This document shows positions 57,603 through 64,000 of a DNA stretch of 64,000 bases, piece after piece. Every line of letters begins with the position of its first letter. Positions within the stretch are counted from its first letter, which is position 1. The stretch spans positions 372,001 to 436,000 of the forward strand of contig NZ_JALPKR020000002.1 in the NCBI RefSeq assembly GCF_023195515.1, in the 5' to 3' direction. The translations under genes were made by a program, and so were the position numbers. The stretch comes from Variovorax sp. S12S4 (lineage in GTDB: Bacteria; Pseudomonadota; Gammaproteobacteria; Burkholderiales; Burkholderiaceae_C). Under the pieces are notes generated by a model, which ran no database searches, was not told where the DNA came from, and saw only the letters and a program-made list of their open reading frames with translations.

Positions 57603-58496
57603 TCAAACGCCCTTGTTGTTCGGGTTCTTGTAGGCCTCGCGCACCGCGTCGGACATCGGGAAATTCAGGTTCACGTTGCGCGGCGGAATGGGCGACATGA
57701 ACCACTTGGCGTAGAGCTTGTCGATGGCGCCGGACTTCATCATCTCGGTCACGGCCTGGTCGACGATGGCCTTGAACTCGGGGTCTTCCTTGCGCATCAT
57801 GATGCCGTAGGGCTCTTGCCGCAGCACGTCCTTGAGCAGCTTGTAGTCGGAGGCATTGGGCTGGTTGGCAATGAGGCCGGCGAGCTGCACATCGTCGAGC
57901 ACATAGGCCACGGCGCGGTCGCTCGCCAGCAGCAGGAAGGCGTCGGCCGTGTCCTTGCCTGCGATCTCCTGCACCTCGATGTTCTCGGTCTTGCGGAAGC
58001 CGCGCAGCAGCTGCATCGAGGTGCTGCCCGCCACGGTGGCCACGGTCTTGCCCTGCAGGTCGGCAATCGAGTTGATGCCCGAGTTCTTCTTGACCGCGGC
58101 GGTGATGTTGGTGACGAAGTGGCTCGGCGCAAAGTCGACCTGCTGCTGGCGCTGCACGGTGTTGGTGGTGGTCGCGCAGTCGAGGTCGACCGTACCGTTC
58201 TGCACCAGCGGAATGCGGTTGGTCGAATTGAGCAGCGTGTAGCGCACGTCGATCTTCTGCATGCCCAGCTTGGCCTTGATGGCGTCGACCACCTTCAGGC
58301 AAATTTCGTTGGTGAAGCCGATGGGCGCGCTTTCTGCACCCGTCTTGTAGGAGAACGGAATCTGCGTGTCGCGGCTGCCGATCTGCACCGTGCCGCTTTC
58401 CTTGATCTTGCGCAGCGTGGGGCTTTCTTGCGCCGCCGCGACACCGCAGGCCAGCGCGATGCCGGCGCCAAGCACGAGAGACAGTTTGAAGTTCAT
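57603..58496 (-). CDS. amino acid ABC transporter substrate-binding protein (family 3)
   Basis: A 297-residue periplasmic receptor. The signal peptide MNFKLSLVLGAGIALACGVAAA ends before QESPTL. Marks: ESGTVQIGSRDTQIPFSYKTG and GFTNEICLKVVDAIKAKLG, then TVDLDCATTTNTVQRQQQVDFAPSHF, which are typical of glutamate/aspartate receptors. No permease or ATPase gene is near. The ATG at 58496 was chosen for a clean signal peptide. Divergent from a LysR gene that probably regulates it and the downstream aminotransferase. Confidence 0.9.
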   Translation of the reverse strand: MNFKLSLVLGAGIALACGVAAAQESPTLRKIKESGTVQIGSRDTQIPFSYKTGAESAPIGFTNEICLKVVDAIKAKLGMQKIDVRYTLLNSTNRIPLVQNGTVDLDCATTTNTVQRQQQVDFAPSHFVTNITAAVKKNSGINSIADLQGKTVATVAGSTSMQLLRGFRKTENIEVQEIAGKDTADAFLLLASDRAVAYVLDDVQLAGLIANQPNASDYKLLKDVLRQEPYGIMMRKEDPEFKAIVDQAVTEMMKSGAIDKLYAKWFMSPIPPRNVNLNFPMSDAVREAYKNPNNKGV

Positions 58497-58600
58497 GGAA
58501 TGTTCCTTTGAAGATGAAGCAGGAAGTACACGGAGCAGCACGGTGCGAATCTTCGGCGCGGCTTCAAATTTCCAAAAGCGATTTTTTGTGATTGAATTAC

Positions 58601-58618
58601 ATGAATAAAAGTATTCAT
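58601..58618. promoter_or_regulatory. palindrome upstream of lysR, candidate operator
   Basis: ATGAATA (58601-58607) and TATTCAT (58612-58618) form a perfect inverted repeat around AAAG in the AT-rich part of the 145-bp divergent gap. Likely a LysR binding site for the receptor and regulator genes. Confidence 0.5.
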
Positions 58619-58641
58619 TTCAGGAACCCCGGCGCATCGTG

Positions 58642-59586
58642 ATGACCTTCAAGCAACTCGAGGCCCTGTACTGGATCGCCAAGCTCGGCGGCTTTGCGCA
58701 GGCGGCCAACCAGCTTCACACCTCGCAATCGGCCGTGTCCAAGCGGGTGCATGAACTCGAGCTGCTGTTCGACACCGAGCTTTTCGACCGAACCCAGCGC
58801 ACCGCCCGGCTAACCGAAAAAGGCGAAGAGATGTTCGTGCTTGCGGCCCGGCTGCTCGAACAGCGCGATGCCGCCGTCGAGCAGTTCAGCAAGCCGGGCG
58901 TGGTGGAGCGGCGGCTGCGCATCGGCGTGACGGAACTCACCGCAATGACCTGGTTGCCCCGGCTGGTGGGGCTGATCCAGCGGCACTACCCCAAGGTCAT
59001 TCTCGAGCCCGACGTGGACGACAGCCTGCAGCTGCGCGACAAGCTGCTGGCGGACGAACTCGACCTGGTGATCGTGCCCGACACCTTTGCCGATTCGCGC
59101 ATGCAGAGCAAGTCCATCGGCAAGGTGCAGAGCGCCTGGATGTGCAAGCCGGGCGTGGTGGCCGCCGCCGGCACCGTGCGGCTGCACGAACTCGCCCGGC
59201 ACCGCATGCTGGTGCAAGGCAGCAACTCGGGCACAGGACGCGCCTACGACGCGTGGATGAAGGACCAGGGCGTGCAGCCCTCGGACACCATCGTGGTGAG
59301 CAACCTCGTGGCGCTGACGGGCCTCACGGTATCGGGCCTGGGCGTGAGCTACCTGCCGCGCCAGTGCCTCGACCCGCTCGTTTCAGCCGGCATGCTTGCC
59401 GTGATCGAGGTGATGCCCGCCCTGCCCGCGGTGCATTACGTGGCCATGAACAAGGGCGAGCACCGTAGCGCGCTCACTTCGTCGATCGTGATGCTGGCGC
59501 AGGAGTGCTGCGACTTCACGCGCATGTTCCAGGCCCAAGCCGATGAAGAACACGACAAAAAACGCGAGGAAGAACGCAAGCAATGA
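58642..59586 (+). CDS. LysR family transcriptional regulator
   Basis: A 314-residue LysR: MTFKQLEALYWIAKLGGFAQAANQLHTSQSAVSKRVHELELLFDTELFDRTQR for the helix-turn-helix, and ligand domain from LRIGVTELTAMTWLPRLV. The C-terminal tail DEEHDKKREEERKQ is charged and unusual. An in-frame GTG lies one codon before the ATG. Divergent from the amino-acid receptor operon. Confidence 0.9.
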   Translation: MTFKQLEALYWIAKLGGFAQAANQLHTSQSAVSKRVHELELLFDTELFDRTQRTARLTEKGEEMFVLAARLLEQRDAAVEQFSKPGVVERRLRIGVTELTAMTWLPRLVGLIQRHYPKVILEPDVDDSLQLRDKLLADELDLVIVPDTFADSRMQSKSIGKVQSAWMCKPGVVAAAGTVRLHELARHRMLVQGSNSGTGRAYDAWMKDQGVQPSDTIVVSNLVALTGLTVSGLGVSYLPRQCLDPLVSAGMLAVIEVMPALPAVHYVAMNKGEHRSALTSSIVMLAQECCDFTRMFQAQADEEHDKKREEERKQ

Positions 59587-59614
59587 GCAAGGTGGCTGGT
59601 GCACACTTGGGCCC

Positions 59615-60085
59615 ATGAAACGCCGCAAGCAAACCTCGTCCACGCCGTTCATCCGCGTCGGGCCCAGCGGAGTGCACGGGCTCGGCGCCTTTGCAACGCG
59701 CGACTTGCCCGCCTACGCATTCCTCGGGCTCTACGAAGGCCGCCGCTACACGCAGCAGGAAATCGCCGCCGGCGCGTGGAACGACCAGCTCACCTACCTC
59801 TTCACCCTCTCCAACCAAGAGACCATCGACGGCGGCAAGGGCGGCAACGGCACGCGCCACCTCAACCATGCCTGCGACCCCAACTGCGAGGCGGTCGAAG
59901 AGTACGACGATGCGGGCGAGCTGGTGCTGAAGTTCCAGACCATCGTGCCGGTGGATGCGGGCGACGAGCTGTTCATCGACTATTCCCTGACCGCCGACGA
60001 CGGTTCGCCGGCCTCCAAATACCCTTGCCATTGCGGTTCGCCCAACTGCCGCGGCACCATGCTGGCCCCGGTCGAGGCGGAGTGA
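59615..60085 (+). CDS. SET domain protein methyltransferase
   Basis: A 156-residue SET domain protein. The GxG-like start is GPSGVHGLGAFATRD at about 16-30, the cofactor motif is RHLNHACDPNCEA at about 89-101, the active-site Tyr is in GDELFIDYSLT, and a post-SET Cys cluster CHCGSPNCRG ends it. The post-SET Cys can bind zinc and close the pocket. Bacterial SET proteins methylate lysines of ribosomal or chromatin-like proteins, but the target is unknown here. It stands alone between LysR and a two-component pair. Confidence 0.85.
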   Translation: MKRRKQTSSTPFIRVGPSGVHGLGAFATRDLPAYAFLGLYEGRRYTQQEIAAGAWNDQLTYLFTLSNQETIDGGKGGNGTRHLNHACDPNCEAVEEYDDAGELVLKFQTIVPVDAGDELFIDYSLTADDGSPASKYPCHCGSPNCRGTMLAPVEAE

Positions 60086-60183
60086 CCGCGCGCTGATCCG
60101 TTCACCTGGCGGCGGGGCGTGCTACGCTTGAACGGCCCCCAACAATGCCATGGCACTCGCGCCGCAAAAGCGAGCTTCCCCGA

Positions 60184-60930
60184 ATGAAATCCGCCTTTCA
60201 CATCGCGGTCCTCGACGACGAAGTCGACATCACCCAGCTGCTGGCCAACTACCTTCAAAGCCACGGCTTTCGAGTGACGCAGCTGCACGACGGCGCCTCG
60301 CTCATGAAGCTGATGGGCAGCGATCCGGCCGACCTCGTCCTGCTCGACCTGGGGCTGCCCGGCGAAGACGGCTTTTCCATCGCCCGCCGCATGCGCGAAA
60401 ACTGGCGCTGCGGGCTCGTCATCGTCACCGGCCGCGGCGACGCGGTGGACAAGGTCGTCGGCCTGGAAGTGGGCGCCGACGACTACGTGACCAAGCCGTT
60501 CGATTTGCGCGAACTGGTGGCACGGGTCAAGGCCGTGCTCAGGCGATTGGCACCCGACGATGCGTCCACTGCAGCGGCGGCCGCGCCTGCATCGGCCGCA
60601 GCGAACCCTTCCGAGCGGCTCCGCTTCGCCGGATGGCAGCTCGACCTCGCGGCGCGCAGCCTGACCAACCCACAAGGCCAGAACGTTTCGCTCACGGGCG
60701 GTGAATTCGATCTGCTGTGCGCATTTGCGCACCACCCAGGGCGCGTGCTCTCGCGCGACTTCCTGCTTGAGCAAACACGCGGACGCGAAGCCGCTCCTTT
60801 CGACCGCACCATCGACGTGCAGGTCGGCCGGCTGCGCAAGAAGATCGAAGCCGATCCGGACGATCCGCAGATCATCAAGTCGGTGCGGGGCGCGGGCTAC
60901 ATCCTGGTTCCGCCGGTCACCCAGGGCTGA
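60184..60930 (+). CDS. OmpR-type response regulator
   Basis: A 248-residue response regulator. The receiver has DDEVD at 10-14, the phosphorylated Asp in LLDLGLPGEDG, the Thr in VTGRGD, and KPFDLRELVARV. A short Ala/Pro linker (about 128-148) leads to a winged-helix domain (SLTGGEFDLLCAFAHHPGRVLSRDFLLEQTRG; TIDVQVGRLRKKIE). An upstream in-frame ATG at 60145 is possible. It lies nine bases before the sensor kinase gene, forming a two-component pair. Confidence 0.9.
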   Translation: MKSAFHIAVLDDEVDITQLLANYLQSHGFRVTQLHDGASLMKLMGSDPADLVLLDLGLPGEDGFSIARRMRENWRCGLVIVTGRGDAVDKVVGLEVGADDYVTKPFDLRELVARVKAVLRRLAPDDASTAAAAAPASAAANPSERLRFAGWQLDLAARSLTNPQGQNVSLTGGEFDLLCAFAHHPGRVLSRDFLLEQTRGREAAPFDRTIDVQVGRLRKKIEADPDDPQIIKSVRGAGYILVPPVTQG

Positions 60931-60939
60931 GCCGAGCGT

Positions 60940-63053
60940 ATGGCCAACCCCTCTTCGCCCAAGACTGCCGAGCCGACGCTTGCCACCTTGCAGGGGCTGC
61001 CTTCCGGCATTGAAGAGAGCAGCGTCTTCCGGTCGCTCTTCATTGCCTATCCCGATGCCCTGCTGCTCGTCGACCAGGCCGGCGGCATCGTGCTGGCCAA
61101 CCCTTCCGCGGCCAGCCTGCTCGGCTTTGCGGTGGACGAACTGGTCGGGCTGAACGTCGACGCCCTGGTGCCCGACAGCATCCGCCCGCGCCATGCCGCC
61201 TACCGCGAAGCCTATGGCCGGGCACCCCGCGCGCGGCCCATGGGCACGCAGATGGAGCTCGTGGCCAAGCGCAAGGACGGCAGCGAGGTGATGGTGGAGA
61301 TCGCGCTCAGTCCGCTGCAAAGCCACGGCCTGCCGTTCGTGGTGGCCGCCATCCGCGACATTGGCGCCTACCCGCGCGTGAAGCAGGCGCTGCAGCGGGC
61401 GCGCTACAGCGACTACCTCGCGCAGCTGGGCCGACTGGCGGTCGACACGCGCGACCCGCAGGTGATGCTCGACCACGTGCCCACCATTGCGGCGGAAGCG
61501 CTGGAGGTCGAGGTGGCCATGGTGCTGCTGCTGGAAAGCAGCCGTCTCGAATTCCGCGTGGCGAGCGGCGTGGGCCTGGTGCCCGGCGAAGAAATCGGCG
61601 CGCGCATTGCGAGCCATGCGAACACGCCGCCCGGTTTCGTGTTTGCCGAGGCTCAGCCCGTGGAAGTGCCCGACTACGGCAGTGAGCGCCGCTTCGCCGT
61701 GCCGCAGGCCTACCTCGACGCCGGCCTGGTGAGCGCACTGGCCGTGCCCTTCTACGACCGCGGGCGCTTCATCGGCGTGTTGACCGTGCACTCGCGCCAG
61801 GCCAAGCGCTTTGGCGACGAGGAACTGCGGTTTCTGGAATCGCTCTCGAACCTGCTGGCCACCAGCCTGCAGCGGGTGCAGACCGAAGAGGCGCTCAGCC
61901 ACGCCCAGCGGCTCGAAAGCGTCGGCCAGCTCACGGGCGGCATTGCGCACGACTTCAACAACCTGCTCACGGTGATCCAGGGCAACCTGCAGGTGCTCGA
62001 AGAACTGCCCGCCATTGCCCAAGACGGCTATGCGCAGCAGCTGGTGGGGGCCGCGGCGCGGCCTCGCGGCGCGGCGCCGAGCTCACGGGCAAGCTGCTGG
62101 CGTTTTCACGCCGGCAGATGCTGCAGCCCAACGCCGTGGACCCGCATGCCATGCTGCATTCGCTGGCCGACATGCTGCGGCGTACGCTCGACCAGCGCAT
62201 CGGCATCGTGATCGACGCCACGCCGGATTGCCCGCCCGTTCTTGCCGACCCGGGGCAGCTCGAATCGGCGCTGTTGAACATTGCCATCAACGCGCGCGAT
62301 GCGATGCCCGAAGGCGGCACGCTGCACTTTCGCGCCGAGGCCTGCGGCGCGCTGCCTCGCGAAGTGCTCAATGAACTGGGCGAGGCCGGCGAACACGGCA
62401 GCTTCGTTGCCATTTCGGTTGCCGACAGCGGCACCGGCATGACCGAGGAAGTGAAGGAGCGCGCGTTCGAGCCGTTCTTCACCACCAAGGAAGCCGGCCG
62501 CGGCACGGGCCTTGGCTTGAGCACGGTGTACGGCTTCGTGAAGCAGTCCAAGGGCGCCATTGCCATCGCAACCCAGCCGGGCGCGGGCACCACGGTTACG
62601 CTGTACCTGCCCCAGCTGTTCGACGCGGCGCCTCCCGCCGCGCCCGACGACGACGACGGCGAGCAGGCACTGCCCGCCGGGCTGCGCGTGATGCTCGTCG
62701 AAGACGACGCCGAAGTGCGCAAGGTGGTCCACACGTTCCTGGCCACGCTCGGCTGCGAAGTGGTGGCGGCGGAAAACGCCGAGCAGGCCCTTGTGCAGAT
62801 GGAGTCGGACACGGGCGCTTTCGACGTGCTGCTGAGCGACATTGCGCTCGGCCCCGGCATGCGCGGAACGCGGCTTGCCGCCGAGGCGCAGCAGCGCTTT
62901 CCGCGGCTCGCGATTCTTCTCATGTCGGGCTTCTCGTCGGAGCTGCTCGATGCCGACCGGGAGGCGCCGCCGAGCTGGGAGCTGCTGCGCAAGCCCTATT
63001 CGCGCGCAGAGCTTGCGCGCGCCCTGGCCCGGGTGCTCGCCGCGCGGCCTTGA
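60940..63053 (+). pseudogene. hybrid sensor histidine kinase, frameshifted
   Basis: Encodes PAS (about 25-140, LFIAYPDALLLVDQAGGIVLAN), a GAF domain (about 160-315, [23 protein letters not shown]), a HisKA H box ([21 protein letters not shown]) and then, in another frame, the HATPase (NIAINARDAMPEGG; VADSGTGM; TGLGLSTVYGF) and a C-terminal receiver (VMLVEDDAEVRKVVH, SDIALGPG, LRKPYS). The break is at about 62060, where one G appears missing in CGCGGCCTC; restoring it gives one frame of about 704 residues with AAARASRRGAELTGKLLAFSRRQ. As read, the kinase would lack its ATPase. The pattern also fits an assembly error. Confidence 0.82.
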
Positions 63054-63073
63054 CGGCCCCGCGCCGAAGCTGT

Positions 63074-64000
63074 TCAGCGCACCAGATCCTGGAAGCGGTA
63101 GTAGGCACCGACGATCGGAAGAAACCACGGCTTGCCGAAATGCCCGGGAATTGCGGGCCAGTCGAAGTCGCGCCACGGGTTCAGGTCGGCGCGGCCATTC
63201 AGCACTTCGGCCATGATCGCGCCCATGTAGGTCGACATGTGGGTTCCGTGCCCGCTGTAGCCCATGGAATAGAAAAGCCCGTTGCGCTCTCCGGCGCGCG
63301 GCAGGCGGTCGCGTGTCATGTCGACCATGCCGCCCCAGCAGTAATCGATACGGGTGTCTCTCAACTCGGGAAAGACTTGCACGAGCGACCGCTGCAGGAT
63401 GGCACCGCTCTTCACGTCCGACTTGGGGTTGGTCGCCGCAAAACGCGCGCGGCCACCGAACAGCAGACGGTTGTCCGGCGTCACGCGAAAGTAATTGACG
63501 AAGTTCTTCGTGTCCGTCGTCATGCGGCGGCGCGGCGTCAGCCGGTCGAGCACTTCGACCGGGAGCGGCTCGGTCACGATGATGAATGCACCCACTGGCA
63601 CGATGCGGCGGCGGAACCACGCGAGCGGCCCCACGGCCGATGTGCCGGTCGCAAGCAGCACCTGTCGGGCACGGATGCTGCCGCCGGGCGTTTCGACCTG
63701 ATGCACCGAACCGCCCTGCCGCTTGAGGCCCACAACGGGCGCGTTCTCGTAGATGCGCACGCCGCGCTTCGCAGCCGCCACGGCAAGGCCATGGCCGTAG
63801 CGCCCCACGTGCATGCCCGCGCTCTTGCCGAAGACCATGCCGCCGAAATATTGGTCAGACCCGATCTCGCTGCGCAGTTCGGCCCGCGTCACCATGTGGG
63901 TGTCGGGATCGCATTCCTTCGCCATCAGCGCTTGCGAGCGGGCCAGCTTGTCGTAGTGTTCCGGCTTGGCGGCGAGCTTGAGCTTGCCGACACGCTTGAA
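63074..64000 (-). CDS. FAD-dependent oxidoreductase, DAO family (5' end outside window)
   Basis: At least 308 residues of a D-amino-acid oxidase-like flavoenzyme, similar to gamma-glutamylputrescine oxidase. The frame is open to the window edge, so the FAD-binding GxGxxG is missing here. Marks: YFGGMVFGKSAGMHVGRYGHGLAVAAAKRGVRIYE (substrate pocket), RQVLLATGTSAV, and the C-terminal DYCWGGMVDMTRDRLPRAGERNGLFYSMGYSGHGT, which closes on FAD. The acceptor is probably oxygen or a quinone and the substrate an amine, but this is not shown by the sequence. Convergent with the sensor kinase by 20 bp. Confidence 0.85.
   Translation of the reverse strand, partial: FKRVGKLKLAAKPEHYDKLARSQALMAKECDPDTHMVTRAELRSEIGSDQYFGGMVFGKSAGMHVGRYGHGLAVAAAKRGVRIYENAPVVGLKRQGGSVHQVETPGGSIRARQVLLATGTSAVGPLAWFRRRIVPVGAFIIVTEPLPVEVLDRLTPRRRMTTDTKNFVNYFRVTPDNRLLFGGRARFAATNPKSDVKSGAILQRSLVQVFPELRDTRIDYCWGGMVDMTRDRLPRAGERNGLFYSMGYSGHGTHMSTYMGAIMAEVLNGRADLNPWRDFDWPAIPGHFGKPWFLPIVGAYYRFQDLVR

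Overview
The window is about 68% G+C by eye, almost fully coding on both strands, and looks like the chromosome of a Comamonadaceae (Burkholderiales) bacterium. Variovorax or a close relative is my best guess. The reasons are the many LysR regulators with divergent targets, a Bug-type (tripartite tricarboxylate) solute receptor, the BMP-type nucleoside transporter genes and the overall protein style. No rRNA, tRNA, phage, transposase or CRISPR was seen. The species name is inference.

The dominant theme is purine salvage and breakdown, spread over about 55 kb. Positions 1-9,200 hold dCTP deaminase, guanine deaminase, a solute-binding protein of the BMP (nucleoside) family, an adenine-type deaminase, an MFS exporter and a secreted amidohydrolase. 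Positions 20,000-32,900 hold a complete BMP-type nucleoside ABC transporter (ATPase, two permeases, lipoprotein receptor), an NCS2 purine permease, xanthine dehydrogenase xdhA-xdhB and two LysR regulators, nearly all on the minus strand. Positions 44,300-55,300 hold the urate branch: an aldehyde dehydrogenase, glycerate kinase, membrane urate hydroxylase puuD, the xdhC maturation factor, 5-hydroxyisourate hydrolase uraH, a GntR regulator, allantoinase puuE, a single protein joining OHCU decarboxylase to allantoate amidohydrolase, and an M20 peptidase. Together these could take adenine and guanine to xanthine, urate, allantoin, allantoate and on toward glyoxylate and glycerate. The same 14-bp palindromic site lies in front of puuD and between uraH and the GntR gene, and is the likely operator of this branch.

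Between these blocks lie other modules. One is a PAS sensor kinase next to a TetR regulator and a glycosyltransferase (9,200-12,930). One is a serine hydrolase, a LysR and a quinone-oxidoreductase-like gene (12,940-16,590). One is a six-hairpin glycosidase with a GlxA-type regulator facing a lipoprotein that carries the same DJ-1/PfpI domain (16,590-19,940). One is a periplasmic PQQ-type dehydrogenase with a dihaem cytochrome, followed by an indolepyruvate oxidoreductase pair, a Bug receptor and a thioesterase (32,985-40,206). One is the Mg2+ P-type ATPase mgtA, preceded by two short reading frames with strong ribosome binding sites, the second proline rich (40,835-43,970). The end (55,398-64,000) holds an alpha/beta hydrolase, a class V aminotransferase with an amino-acid-type receptor and LysR, a SET-domain methyltransferase, a two-component pair and a partial FAD oxidoreductase.

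Three genes (glycosyltransferase, quinone oxidoreductase, hybrid sensor kinase) are each broken by a single one- or two-base loss in a GC-rich run, which may be assembly error. A palindromic repeat of about 105 bp occurs three times: once between the two permease genes of the ABC transporter and twice, inverted, after mgtA.
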